Position numbers and translations under genes: made by a program. From assembly GCA_950097015.1 (NCBI GenBank), contig CATNEN010000001.1:12980001-13044000 (forward strand): a stretch of 64,000 nt of DNA, in the 5' to 3' direction. The stretch is from Macrostomum hystrix. Its lineage: Eukaryota; Platyhelminthes; Macrostomidae. The notes under the pieces were generated by a model. It did not search any database, was not told where the DNA came from, and saw only the letters and a program-made list of their open reading frames with translations. This document shows positions 43,863 to 54,956 of this stretch, piece after piece (position 1 is the stretch's first letter; each line of letters opens with the position of its first letter).

Positions 43863-43904
43863 CCACAAACATTACTGCCTAACAAAACAAAAACACTTTA
43901 CCCT

Positions 43905-44415
43905 ATGGTCACAAAGTCTATGCCAATTGTGATGATAGTTGATTTCAAAATAAAAGTTGGTCTAAACATAACATCAGACAAAGGCTAAAATTGTTTAAAT
44001 CCAAATGGCAGAATGCATTAAAATGATTTTGATGGGTAAGAATATTATTTATACACTTCAGAGCAAGACCATTTCTCGCAAAAGATTATTCAAAACAAAA
44101 CCTATACCATGCCCAAAAATGTTAGAGAAATTTTAGAGAAATGCATATTACAAAATAAAATAGGATTTATTTATTTATTGCGAATGTTCATCATAGATGG
44201 AAAGATTCAATTACTTTTTTGATTGGCCAAAAACATTTCTGTCCCTCAAAGCAAAAATACTTCACTTGGTCACAAAGTCTGTCAATTGTGATGATAGTTG
44301 ATTTCATGAAAAGGACAAAGAGTACATGGCTTAAACATAACATCAGGGATCTGGCAATGGCAAGATTGTATAAATCCGAATGGTAGAATGAATTAGAATG
44401 ATTTAGATGGGCAAA
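43905..44415. repeat. Diverged direct repeat, offset about 361 bp
   Basis: 43905-44050 and 44266-44415 share 'cacaaagtct', 'caattgtgatgatagttgatttca' words, 'aaacataacatcag' and 'atgatttagatgggcaa' with substitutions and indels. It leads into the 25-bp array. Confidence 0.75.
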
Positions 44416-44436
44416 AATATTATTGGTACACTTCGG

Positions 44437-45460
44437 GGGGAGAATTAGTTCTCTGCTGCTGGGGGGAATTAGTTCTCTGCTGCTGGGGGGAATTAGTTCT
44501 CTGCTGCTGGGGGGAAATTAGTTATTTGCTGCTGGGGGGAATTAGTTCTCTGCTGCTGGGGGGAATTACTTCTCTGCTGCTGGGGGGAAATTAGTTATTT
44601 GCTGCTGGGGGGGAATTAGTTCTCTGCTGCTGGGGGGAAATTAGTTATTTGCTGCTGGGGGGAATTAGTTCTCTGCTGCTGGGGGAAATTAGTTCTTTGC
44701 TGCTGGGGGGGAGAATTAGTTCTCTGCTGCTGGGGGGAATTAGTTCTTCGCTGCTGGGGGGAATTAGTTCTTTGCTGCTGGGGGGGAGAATTAGTTCTCT
44801 GCTGCTGGGGGGAATTAGTTCTCTGCTGCTGGGGGGAAATTAGTTATTTGCTGCTGGGGGGAATTAGTTCTCTGCTGCTGGGGGGAATTACTTCTCTGCT
44901 GCTGGGGGGAAATTAGTTATTTGCTGCTGGGGGGGAATTAGTTCTCTGCTGCTGGGGGGAAATTAGTTATTTGCTGCTGGGGGGAATTAGTTCTCTGCTG
45001 CTGGGGGGGAATTAGTTCTTTGCTGCTGGGGGGGAGAATTAGTTCTCTGCTGCTGGGGGGAATTAGTTCTTCGCTGCTGGGGGGAATTAGTTCTTTGCTG
45101 CTGGGGGGGAGAATTAGTTCTCTGCTGCTGGGGGGAATTAGTTCTCTGCTGCTGGGGGGAAATTAGTTATTTGCTGCTGGGGGGAATTAGTTCTCTGCTG
45201 CTGGGGGGAATTACTTCTCTGCTGCTGGGGGGGAAATTAGTTATTTGCTGCTGGGGGGGAGTATTATTTCTCTGCTGCTGGGGGAGAATTAGTTCTCTGC
45301 TGCTCGGGGGGGAATTAGTTCTCTGCTGCTGGGGGGAAATTAGTTCTCTGCTGCTCGTGGGGAATTAGTTCTCTGCTGCTGGCGGGAAATTAGTTATTTG
45401 CTACTCAGAGGACATTAGTTCTCTGCTGCTTGGGGGACATTGGTTTTTTACTGCTGTGGG
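44437..45460. repeat. 25-bp minisatellite (GGGGGGAATTAGTTCTCTGCTGCT)n with higher-order repeat
   Basis: About 40 units with AATTAGTTATTTG and TTCTTCG variants; the TTCTTCG variant recurs at 44744 and 45067 (323 bp), marking a 13-unit duplicated block. Runs of six or more G occur in every unit. ORFs across it are artefacts. Confidence 0.95.
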
Positions 45461-46414
45461 GATAGTATTCACATGTACCTCAGTAGCATTAAGCTGAGTT
45501 GTATCAAACGTAAGCTACTTGTGTAATTTTGCCCCAATGGGGCTCTTGGTGTACAGACCGGATGTCTCAGAATGTATTGTTGTACCTGTGGTAGCGTGGC
45601 ACACACAATTGGTAAAATAACCAAGACAGGAACTAGATTCCGAGAGAGAGAGTTTATACCGGCCTCAACACTGAATGCTTCGTAGCAGTGGAGCAACCTG
45701 GTAGTCAGGCTAGATTACCTAGTTTTCTCGGTCGCTATCTAGGCTCTAGCAGTAATTCCTGCTACTTTGATTCCCTGCTCTGAAGCCTGGCGATGTGCTA
45801 TGCTTCTAAATGCAACACACGGCCTTGCTTCACAATAATGTTAGCAGACAAGATACAAAGATTGCAAAAGAACACAATCGATGTGAAACGCATGAAGACT
45901 GGAGGACAGAAACGTGCCATATTCGTACAGAAGTTGTGCTACCGCGGTACTAACACCATCTCAAGGATTCGTCGGACTGTGCTCTACTTATAGTAGGAGC
46001 ATTTGAGCGTTGTTATGCCAGTCTTCTTCCGAACTTAAGCGATTGCACCATGGTGTGCAATGTGACTCAGTGCGCAGACAGAGCTGGAACGAGAGAACGA
46101 GAGAGGAGGGGGGGTGGCGAGCGGAAGTGACAGTGCACGGGAAACACTAACTACCAACCCTAGCCCTCCCACAGACCTAGAACAGCCTGACTCACAGATT
46201 GCCTGGAGGCTGCTCAGCAGTCTACAGCACATCAGTATTCAAGCTCAGACAGACTATTTTTGTATTTAGTGAGAATTCAAATTCTCTTTGATTCGCTATC
46301 ACGTATATTCGCAATCAGGGAAATTATTACTGACGAAATAGGTTTTCGTTTTTGTTTGCTTTCAGGTGTGTTTTGTCCTTCTGCATTGCACAAGATTTTT
46401 TTGTCTGACCAGTA
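45461..46414. other. No gene recognised
   Basis: Mixed sequence with one short ORF (45793-45993) of no recognisable type. A GA-rich run occurs near 46090-46115. Confidence 0.4.
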
Positions 46415-46445
46415 GTGCTCCCCGAAGGGGGGCAAAACTTGCTAG
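46415..46445 (+). mobile_element. Helitron 3' terminus upstream of A3
   Basis: TGCTCCCCGAAGGGG hairpin, then GGCAAAACTTGCTAG. CTAG is followed directly by the TC start of A3. The element this ends is not recognisable to the left. Confidence 0.8.
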
Positions 46446-46871
46446 TCCACTATACTAAAAATGAAATGGTTGGTTGGTTGTAATTGATTTTCTCCCGAAC
46501 GGCTCAACCGATTTTCACCATTTCTTCACCAAAAGATGCTAAATATGGGGACAATTATACACGCATTTTTATTAAGCTTAACTTTATTGCTAAGGGGATT
46601 AAATATTCGAAAAACATGAGTTTTTCAAAGGTCAAACCATCTTGGCCTATTGAGAATTTTACTCACTGCCGCTGAATTAGAATTGCATCGTCAAATTGCG
46701 CAACAACCCCTAGCTGATTTAATTTGACGCCTGCACTCTGGAGACAAATTTGAAATAAATGTACACAACCAACCGCGAGACTGAGTGTACTCTATTTTCT
46801 CACTTCATTGTACAAAGCCAGAACTTTGAGAATTCATTTTATAAGGCAGATTTTTGCACCCACTAACCAAC

Positions 46872-46940
46872 AGTCGGAATAGCCTATGTGTAGGCACTAG
46901 GAATAGGTTAGGCCAGGCTAGGGTTCGATTCTGCACTGCG
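46872..46940 (+). repeat. tRNA-like Pol III module in Helitron A3
   Basis: A-box-like TAGCCTATGTG and B box GGTTCGATTCT in the order and spacing of the copies at 27201-27270 and 1450-1523. Confidence 0.6.
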
Positions 46941-47029
46941 ACAAATCAATTAGAATAATTGTCAGCCAGTAGTGATTGAAAATTATTTTAATTTATTTTT
47001 TTCATTTTATAAATAAAAATCATAAATTA

Positions 47030-47620
47030 TAGCAAACCTGAGTTTGAATCATTGCAAAAATAGAGTTTAAATCATGTCTAAACCAGAGTCTGAATCATGG
47101 CTAAACCAGAGTTTGAATCGTGGCTAAACCAGAGTTTCAATCATGGCTAAACCAGAGTTTGAATCATGGCAAATCCAGAGTTTCAATCATGGCTAAACCA
47201 GAGTTTGAATCATGGCTAAACCAGAGTTTGAATCATGGCAAATCCAGAGTTTCAATCATGGCTAAACCAGAGTTTGAATCATGGCTAAACCAGAGGTTGA
47301 ATCATGGCTAAACCAGAGCTTGAATCGTGGCTAAACCAGAGTTTGAATCATGGCTAAACCAGAGTTTGAATCATGGCTAAACCAGAGTCTGAATCATGGC
47401 TAAACCAGCGTCTGAATCATGGCTAAACCAGAGTCTAAATTATGGCTAAACCAGTGTCTGAATCATGGCTAAACCAGCGTCTGAATCATGGAAAAACCAG
47501 CGATTGAATCATGGCTCAGCCAGAGCTTGAAGCATGGCTAAACCAGAGTTTGAATCATGGCTAAACCAGAGTCTGAATCATGGCTAAACCAGAGTTTGAA
47601 TCATGGCTAAACCTGAGCTA
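47030..47620. repeat. 23-bp minisatellite of Helitron A3
   Basis: (ATGGCTAAACCAGAGTTTGAATC)n, about 25 units; the reverse complement of the family A array at 29107-31629. Confidence 0.95.
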
Positions 47621-47667
47621 TGTTGTTCTTATCAATTTTCTACAAAAGCAGCTAATATAAAAATTCA

Positions 47668-48245
47668 ACTGGGGAACATTGTCAGCTGGGGAGTCATCAT
47701 CAAATAGGGGATCATGGTAAACGGGGGGATAATCGTCAACTGGGGGATCATGGTAAACTGGGGGATTATTGTCAACTGGAGGATCATTGTCAACTGCGGG
47801 ATAGTTGTCAACAGCGGGATCATTGTCAACTGGGGGATCATCATCAACTGGGGAATAATTGTCAACTGGGGGATCATCATCAACTGGGGAATCATTGTCA
47901 ACTGGGGTATCATTGTCAACTGGGGGATCTTTGTCAACTGGGGGATCATTGTCAACTGTGGGATCATTTTAAACTTGGGGATCATTGTCAACTGGGGGAT
48001 CATCATCAACTGGCATGGGGGATCATTGTCAACTGGGGGATCATTGTCAACTGGGGAATCATTGTCAACTGGGGGATCATCATCAACTGGTGGATTATTG
48101 TCAACTGGGGGAACAATGTCAACTGGGGATCATCATCAATGGGGAGTTATCATCAACTGGGGGGATCATTGTCAACTGGGGAATCATTGTCGACTGGGGG
48201 AGCATTGTCAACTGGGGGAGCATTGTCAACTGGGGGATGATTGTA
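47668..48245. repeat. 18-bp minisatellite of Helitron A3
   Basis: (ATCATTGTCAACTGGGGG)n, about 31 units; the reverse complement of the array at 27791-29106. Multiple-of-three period gives spurious ORFs. Confidence 0.95.
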
Positions 48246-48355
48246 GCTTAAAAAAAGCTGAAACTACAGCTGCTAAAAAGTATATACTGGAAGAATTTAA
48301 AATATATCTGCTCCGCGAAGGGGGGCAAAACTTGCTAGTTTAATAATAATAAACT

Positions 48356-48563
48356 TGTGATATCTGACACGAGTTCGTATTTGGGAAGGAAGAACCGGTT
48401 ATAAGTCTATTTTGTTATTTTAGCATTTCAAATAATCAGATCATCTCAAGGGTGAATAAGCAGGGCAATACGTGTAGCTTTTAAAGAAGGGGCAAGCATC
48501 ACTGGCAGAACGAAGTGAAGATAGGGCGGGTTTGTACCATAGACTAAACTTCAATGCGTGTAA
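48356..48563 (-). repeat. Gypsy 3' LTR
   Basis: Minus orientation; plus-strand start TGTGATATCTGACACG. It ends GTGTAA at the internal side where the other LTR has GTGTCA. Confidence 0.92.
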
Positions 48564-48727
48564 TGTCTCCCTTCAGACAGAAGTTGAACAGCAACAAAGG
48601 GGTGATAATAAGTAGGGTTCAATGAGGTGCAAAGATGGGCTAGTTAATGGATTCAGTCCAGTAATTTAGTAAAGCAACTAGTTCAATGTATAACTACTAG
48701 TATGTTCAATGCTTCTTAGATATAAAA
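48564..48727 (-). other. Gypsy 3' untranslated region with polypurine tract
   Basis: Between the Pol stop and the 3' LTR; no ORF. The purine-rich CTGAAGGGAGAC abuts the LTR. Confidence 0.6.
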
Positions 48728-51467
48728 TCATGGGGCATAACGGCTTGGCGGCCTGCGCTCGCGCGTGCTTCGGCGATATCCGACGGGTTCGTGTGCTTGC
48801 GCCTCTCCCGTTGGTGCAGCATCGGCGGTGTTTGCCATCGTGTCCACGACTTCAGTGTCTAGCGACTCGCCGTCATCCGGCAGGGGTGCGAACTGATTCT
48901 CGCTCGCCAGGCGGAGGTCAGCCCCATCCAGCACCCAAGCCGTATTGTGTCCGCGGTTCATTTCGTACTCAACGGTGGAGGGCGGAGCTCTGGGTACCGG
49001 CTGATAGAGAACCCGCTCGCCTTGATTGAACGGAGATACCAGTGGCACACGAAGTGGGCGTCCGAAAACAAGCTCAGCAGGACTGCGGCCGCGTGATTGC
49101 GCAGAGTTGCGGTGGTGGAATAGGATACGCTGTAAAAAGGGGGTAAATTCAGCATGAGTGATCTTTTCGGTCCACGCGCGTAAAGCTCTCTTGACTGTCT
49201 GAACAGCTCGTTCAGCAGCACCATTTGCTTGCGGGTAGTAGGTGGGTGACTCAAGCTTTCTGACTCCATTCAACTTCAGCCATGTTCTGAATGCGTCGCT
49301 GACGAACTCTGGTGCATTGTCTGAGACCAGCAACTCTGGGACACCAAATCGAGTCACAACTGTTCGCAGGGAGCGAATCACAGAGTCGCTAGACCTGTCT
49401 TTGCATGGAAATGCCTCAATCCAGCCGGAATAGGCATCGACCACGATAAGAATGTTTCCGACATCTTTGATATACGCCCAATCGATATGAAGCTTTTGAA
49501 ACGGGTAGTCCGTGTTGGGCCAGGTGTCTCTAGTCTTTAGAAGTCTAGGTCTCAATTTGCTGCAGTCAGTGCACTGCCGGACAAATCGCTCAACGTCTGA
49601 GCGCATCCCGGGCCACCAACACGACAGGGACATCAAATTAAAGGTGGCGATGTAGCCGGAGTGGGTGCTGTGTGCTGTTTTGAAAGCTTCCTTGCGAAGC
49701 CGCGGTGGAATATAGGCTTGGCGGCCTTTGAATAATAGTCCGTCTTCAATAGTGAGCGACTCAGCCACTCTCTCGAAAGCCTGCTCAGCCTGGGAACACC
49801 GGTGCCAATCGCCGGAACGAACCCGGGTCATGATCTTTTGAGAAAGGGTGTCCAGGTCAAGTTCGGCCAAAAGGCGTTGATGTGATATGACAGGGGTCTC
49901 GAACGCAACGCAGTTTATAGCCTCGGAGACGTCCTTGGAGTCAAGCGTTGCATCAGTGAAGCGCAGTCGAGACAGAGCGTCAGCATGCGGAATATCGCTG
50001 CCCGGCACGTAGCGAATGGTGTAATTGTAGTGCATTAATGCCATTGCCCAGCGAGAGATTCGCGTTGAGGTGTTGAGTGGGATTCCGCTTGCTTGTCCCA
50101 GGAGACTGATCAATGGTTTGTGGTCCGTCTGAATTGTGAAGTTTCTTCCTAGCAGATAGTGTTTCAGTCTGTTGACGGCCCAAAATATTGCCAGTGCATC
50201 CCGCTCGATATTCGAGTAGTTTTGCTCCGATTTTGTGAGGCTTCGAGATATGTAGATAACAGGGTGTCCTTCCTGTGTGACTACACCAGCGATAGCACCT
50301 TTCGAGGCGTCAGTTGTGAGAGTGAGCTCCTTCTCCAATGAGTAGGGCTGAACCACAGGCTTTGATGCGATCTCGTTTTTAAAAGCTTGAAATGCGCGCT
50401 CGCATTCATCAGTCCACCGAAATGGCGTGTCAGCTCGGCGAAGGCGATTGAGCGGCTCGACCTTGCAAGAGAAGTTTGGGATGAGTCGGCCGAAGAAATT
50501 GACAAGCCCTACAAACTGTTCCAGTTCCTTTTTATCAGTTGGTGAGGCAATTTTGCGTATCTTTTCCACCAGCCTGTCGTCTGGCTTGATGCCAGCGGCA
50601 GATATTTGGAAGCCCAAGAAAGAAATTTCATCTGCTTCCTCGACACACTTGTCTTCGTTGATGGTGACGTGCTTCTCTGCTAATCGTGTCTTTAAAGCCC
50701 GAAGCCTCTTTTTCAGGGAATCTTGGTTCTCGGCAAACACTAAGACATCGTCCTGGTAGATGAGAACTCCTTTGAGGTCCGATAGAATGCTCTCCATTGT
50801 TCGCTGGAAGATGAAGGATGCATTCTTCATACCCATCTTTCGCAAACTTCTTTGCATTTTTTAACTTTGCCAGCAGATACTCCACACTTGGGATCGGATA
50901 GTCTTCGGATTGGATCTTAGCATTTACATGCACGCTATAGTCGGCGCACATCCGTAGCGTGCCGTCCTTTTTATTTACCCAGACCACCGGGGAGGAGTTA
51001 CTCACCGGTCTGTCGATGGGTTCAATTACGCCAAGTTGCTGCAGTCTGTTCAGCTCGGAGTTCACGGCCGACTCGAGTGCAAGTGGCACCGGGCGAGCGC
51101 GGCAGAACTTGGGCGCAGCGCCATCCACCAGAGTCATTGTTGCTTTCTGGCCTTTGATTATTGGCAGATTCTCAATCTTTGGCACATTGTTGGTTCCAGC
51201 CGCAACGCTAAAGATGCTATCGGAATCTAGAAGGTCTCGGCCCAGAAGACCAAAATCCTTGCTGGCTCTGACAACCGTCATGGTAACAGGGTGTAGCCGA
51301 CCTCGGAATTCGATTGCGGTTGGCAATGAGCCCATAACTTGGAGCTGATGCCCGTCATATGCTTGGAGCCTGCGGTGAGACGTCTGCAGTGCGGGACGGC
51401 CGATGCGGTCCCAGATGACGGAGGATATTATGCTTACCGCAGCACCTGTATCCAGCTGCATGGGCAC
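48728..51467 (-). pseudogene. Gypsy Pol (protease, RT, RNase H, integrase), RT internally deleted
   Basis: Protease: MQLDTGAAVSIISS with the catalytic Asp (about 51460). RT begins normally (QQLGVIEPIDRPVSNSSPVV), but the segment that should hold RT motif A and its first catalytic Asp is missing between about 50870 and 50830. The frame changes there. The downstream frame, from about 50840, has IYQDDVLVFA (YxDD box), RNase H LTTDASKGAIAGVV, integrase HHCC finger (HSTHSGY...CTDC), and the D,D-35-E core (HIDWAYIKD, VSDNAPEFVS, NGAAERAVQT). All later domains are open to 48728. I describe the break only. The copy cannot make a full RT. Confidence 0.85.
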
Positions 51468-52351
51468 ACGGCCCCCATGATGACAACGTCTTCCATAGCA
51501 CTGCTAGCTATGGCATGAATTGCGTCGGCGTCAGAGAGGTGTAGAACTTCCGGCTGCGAACAACTGGCAGGGTCATCGTCGGCATGATGTACGTGTTTTG
51601 GCCGTGAGGAGCGGCACACCGAAGCGAAATGATTTGCCTTTGAACATTTGCTGCAGGTCTTGCCAAAGGCGGGGCACTTGCCCGTTGCGTGAGATTTGCC
51701 ACAGTAACCACAGTTACGGTTTGCTGCCTGTCGCCGAGAATCGCTGTGGTTTATCTCTGCGGCAACGTTGCACCGCTGATTCGGTGATGCCTGAGACTCG
51801 ACGAATTGCTTCATCTGACCTAGCTGATGCACCAGTTCGATAATTTCAGCAACAGGAAGCTCCTTCACTTGCATGGCCTCAAGAACCTTCTGTTGGGTCC
51901 GTGGACAGTGCATGCCGGCTACAAGCGCGAGCTTGATCATTTCGTCCTCGGGGCTCGCCGCCCGCTTCAGTTGGTCAAACTTGCAGGTGCGAGCTGCCTT
52001 CTTCAAACGCACAAGAAAGTCCGGCAAGGCTTCGTTGTCGTGTTGTCGAAGCGAGTAAAATTTCGTCCTTTCGCTGAGAACCAGCCGCTCTTTGGGCTGG
52101 AGATATGTTTTGATGGCATCTTCGATAGCGCTAAATGTTTGTGTGTCTACTTCTGCAGGAGCCAGCAGGCATGAGAGCTTTTCCAAGGAATTCAAGCCAC
52201 AAAGAGCTAGGAAGTTGTCTGCAATTTGTCGACTTTCGACTGTATCTGTCCACTTTCGCGCTCGAGCCAAGGCGCGAAATGCAATAAGCCATGTCAATGC
52301 ACGGTCCGTATCGTTTAGGTCTAAAGAACCAAGCTGTGCTTGCGACGCCAT
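51434..52351 (-). CDS. Gypsy Gag with two CCHC zinc knuckles
   Basis: An intact ORF of about 305 residues from MASQAQLGSLDLND at 52351 (an in-frame ATG five codons earlier lies within the LTR). The body is a typical capsid-like helical region. Near residues 215-245 lie two knuckles, CGYCGKSHATGKC (Cx2Cx3Hx4C) and CSKCSKANHFASVC (Cx2Cx4Hx4C), which bind RNA. It packages element RNA into virus-like particles. The ORF overlaps the protease frame by about 34 nt in the -1 register, consistent with a programmed frameshift. The ATG overlaps the candidate primer-binding site. Confidence 0.85.
   Translation of the reverse strand: MASQAQLGSLDLNDTDRALTWLIAFRALARARKWTDTVESRQIADNFLALCGLNSLEKLSCLLAPAEVDTQTFSAIEDAIKTYLQPKERLVLSERTKFYSLRQHDNEALPDFLVRLKKAARTCKFDQLKRAASPEDEMIKLALVAGMHCPRTQQKVLEAMQVKELPVAEIIELVHQLGQMKQFVESQASPNQRCNVAAEINHSDSRRQAANRNCGYCGKSHATGKCPAFGKTCSKCSKANHFASVCRSSRPKHVHHADDDPASCSQPEVLHLSDADAIHAIASSAMEDVVIMGAVCPCSWIQVLR
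52332..52350 (-). promoter_or_regulatory. Candidate primer-binding site overlapping the gag start
   Basis: Directly after the 5' LTR the minus strand reads A-TGGCGTCGCAAGCACAGC. TGG is the universal start of a PBS (complement of tRNA CCA). The A plus TG of this TGG form the gag ATG at 52351-52349. The tRNA is not identified. Confidence 0.45.
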
Positions 52352-52559
52352 TGTGATATCTGACACGAGTTCGTATTTGGGAAGGAAGAACCGGTTATAA
52401 GTCTATTTTGTTATTTTAGCATTTCAAATAATCAGATCATCTCAAGGGTGAATAAGCAGGGCAATACGTGTAGCTTTTAAAGAAGGGGCAAGCATCACTG
52501 GCAGAACGAAGTGAAGATAGGGCGGGTTTGTACCATAGACTAAACTTCAATGCGTGTCA
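52352..52559 (-). repeat. Gypsy 5' LTR
   Basis: Ends TG...CA when read on the minus strand. Gag could begin inside it (ATG at 52366) or exactly at its edge (ATG at 52351). Confidence 0.92.
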
Positions 52560-52564
52560 AAACT

Positions 52565-53300
52565 AAAAATGAAAATCTTGCTTGCTTGCTTGCTTGCTTG
52601 TTTGCAATCAACTAGCTCCTGAACGGCTCAACCGGTTTTCACAATTCCTTCGCCAAAAGATCACAAATGGGCCCGAATCGGTACACGTATTTTTATTAAG
52701 CTTAATTCACTTGACAAGGGGATTAAATATTCGAAAAACTGTTTTAAATAGGCTTTTCTAATGCATTCTTGTTTTTAGCTTGTGCACAGTGAGGCTCCAG
52801 TGCCAATTTTAATGATTGCATCAGAGCCAGGTTTGTTAGGCGAGCGTACTGATAAGAAATTTATCACCCAAATGTACATGGCTGTGTCAACCCCACTGGC
52901 GAGATAATTACTGCCCAATGTGCACAGGCTGAGCTGGCTTCTGTTATCTGTTCGGCACTGAGATATTTTATAATTTCATTTTGAGTTTTTTTCAATCAAT
53001 ATAGCAGATTCACAGCATACTCCAAAAGGCTACAGCTGAGAACTGAATTGCTCCAAGTGATCGGCCTTTTTGGCAGCAATTTTTTTCTAGCAGAGCGAAG
53101 CGAAGTGAACCGAATTCCAGGCACAACAATGACACAGCCAAATAGCATGAATACAAATCCAGGCTCAGAATCGATACATATCTAGGCTCAACATTTTATA
53201 GACTTCTAGGCTCAGCCTTGATAGTTATCTGGGCTGAGCATTAATAGATATCTAGGCCCAGTATTGATAGATATCTAGGCTCAACATTTTTATGATGTCC
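52565..53300 (+). mobile_element. Non-autonomous Helitron family B, copy B3
   Basis: Begins ACTAAAAATGAAAATCTTGC, then GAACGGCTCAACCGG, AAGCTTAATT, GTCAACCCCACTGGCGAG and a short version of the GAGCCTAGATA array (inverted, 53155-53295). Reverse-complement match to 32285-33552. The 3' end is missing. Its 5' end is separated from the A3 3' end only by a few A/T bases and the Gypsy insertion. Confidence 0.7.
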
Positions 53301-53377
53301 TTGAGATCCTCTACTCTTAACAGACTGCGGTGACCCTCCGCAGTGTCCTCGACGGATAGTTCTCAATAGTCGCTCAC

Positions 53378-54185
53378 ATGATTCCTGCGATCCGTATTAG
53401 TGAATTTGTTCAGGACTCTAATCTGCCCACTTTCCGAGCAGCCACCTTTGTCTATCACGGATATTTGGATAGGTGCTGGCGGGTTATCTATCGTGAATAC
53501 CCATTCGCAATGCTTCGCCGGTTCACCCTAAATCGGACTAGGTCGCAGTCACATTGTGAATGAAATTCGCAGATGGTCAGAAGTCGTCCATGCCCCGCGA
53601 AGGGTTCGCATTTTCTGGCTGATTGTCCAGCAATCATCCGGACGAAAGACTTGCAAGAAGCGCTTCGCCTGATCCATGCCTTGTTCTTTGTTCTGCTCGT
53701 GAAGGACCATGAAGCACTGCCCCGCAACTTGGAGGCTCAAGTTGGAGATCTAAACAGAGCCTTTATATCAGAGCAGGATCGTTCCCCTGAACAAGCCGGG
53801 AATGCCACAGAGGTCATCCATGACTGCAAAGCGGTCTGGGATAAGAACTTGCGCCGCAGCTCACCATTTTGGAAAGCCTGCAACCAGATTATGGAAGAAG
53901 TCAAGCAGCAAATCGCTGATTTGGCAGTCACTGACGACCACGATATCACGCGCATCACTGAGGAAGCATCGAATCGTCCTTTTTTCTCTTAAACTTGCTC
54001 AGAAGCTCCTCGATGACCTCTACGCCTGGCTACCCTGCTTCACGAGCATCATGACACAGCCAGAGCGATATGCTAATGACAAGCAAGTCCCAGTCACTTC
54101 AATCCAGCACCGATTTACTGATAAGTATAAAACTTTTATGCTAAAAAATTTTCATGGACCAGAGAAAAAAAGAAAAAAGAATTGA
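53378..54185 (+). pseudogene. Unrecognised broken ORF pair
   Basis: An ORF at 53573-53992 (MVRSRPCPAKGSHFLADCPA...) and one in another frame ending at 54185 (SLKLAQKLLDDLYAWLPCFT...GPEKKRKKN) look like one protein split by a frame change near 53985. The product is rich in Asp/Glu/Leu helices with a basic tail. I do not recognise the family. A shorter upstream ORF (53378-53563, RRFTLNRTRSQSHCE) may belong to it after another break. Confidence 0.3.
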
Positions 54186-54449
54186 TAATGACGAGCTTAA
54201 GACAAATAAATATGAACAAAGAAGGATTAAGTTAGCGCAAAAGTGCGTTCGTACACTATCGAAAGTTACTTTAATAGAGAGTGAAAATAGAATTACATGG
54301 TGCTACGCCGATTCAGCATACTTTTGAAGAATTTCCTTCAGAATACTCGGGTACAAAAACAGGACGTGACGATTAGCTAAAAAACTTCCCACAGCCTTAT
54401 ATTGCATATGTTATATTGCCCTGACGACGCTAACGGCTTTCTGCTCTCT

Positions 54450-54930
54450 TGCAGGACAAGCAGTCGACACCCCGAAAGACGACTCTCTGTCCTGGCGTAC
54501 CCGGACGACCTGGCGCTGCTGTCCAGCTCAATCGAATGTGCTCAGCATCTGCTGGACAAGCTGTGAACACCAAGAAAACAATGGTGCTGACCATCCCAAA
54601 TGACCTCAACGGCGAGATCTTCTGCCACAACGTAAATGGGCAAGCGGTACTGCTGCCGCGCTGCGAGACCTTCATTTATCTCGGCGGTCAAGTGCCCGAC
54701 ACCCTGGACGACATGGCGCGACGCAGGGCGCTTGCCTAGGCAGCCTTTCGCACCCTGCGGACTTTCCTGCAGTGCCCCACGCTGCCGGATCGGCTGAGGG
54801 CAGTTGTTCTAAGCCGTAATAGATACCGTCCTTCTCTACAACGCTCAAACTTGGACTCTGAATGGCACGCCAGAGAGGCAACTCGATGCCGCCCATACCG
54901 GACTCCTGCGAGTCCGGTCGACTATTCCCC
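54450..54930 (+). pseudogene. LINE reverse-transcriptase fragment, broken
   Basis: Several frames together read RLSVLAYPDDLALLSSSIEC (the RT motif C region, here YPDD rather than YADD), CETFIYLGGQVPDTLDDMAR, LPDRLRAV and YNAQTWTLNGTPERQLDAAH. Stops and frame changes separate them. The last segment is homologous in type to the antisense fragment at 42366-42862. It belongs to a non-LTR retrotransposon. The endonuclease and most of the RT are absent. Confidence 0.75.
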
Positions 54931-54956
54931 GACTGCCGTCACCAACACGAGCAACG

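Larger units (their letters stand above)
46446..48338 (+). mobile_element. Complete non-autonomous Helitron A3 (1.9 kb)
   Basis: Starts TCCACTATACTAAAAATGAA and ends with a CTCCGCGAAGGGG hairpin and GCAAAACTTGCTAG. The internal order is the same as in A2: conserved 5' segment, tRNA-like module (46872-46940), 23-bp array (47030-47620), 18-bp array (47668-48245), subterminal segment. It differs mainly in array length. It lacks coding capacity. A Gypsy element has inserted 12 bp beyond its 3' end. Confidence 0.88.
48356..52559 (-). mobile_element. Gypsy-type LTR retrotransposon, recent insertion
   Basis: Two 208-bp LTRs (48356-48563, 52352-52559) match at all positions I compared except the base next to one end. 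They flank gag and pol on the minus strand. Five-base target duplications AAACT lie outside (48351-48355 and 52560-52564). A purine tract (CTGAAGGGAGAC, minus) directly precedes the 3' LTR. The domain order protease, RT, RNase H, integrase fits the Gypsy (Metaviridae-like) group, and the two CCHC knuckles fit Mag-like elements. No envelope gene. Pol carries an internal RT deletion. Confidence 0.95.

Noticed and set aside
43649-43885. Tyr/Leu/Cys-rich antisense ORFs
   Set aside because: Translations of the GACA/GATA microsatellite.
44649-45368. Leu-Gly-Gly-Ile-Ser-Ser repeat ORFs
   Set aside because: Translations of the 25-bp minisatellite.
47120-48343. ORFs across the A3 arrays
   Set aside because: Products of 23-bp and 18-bp repeats only.
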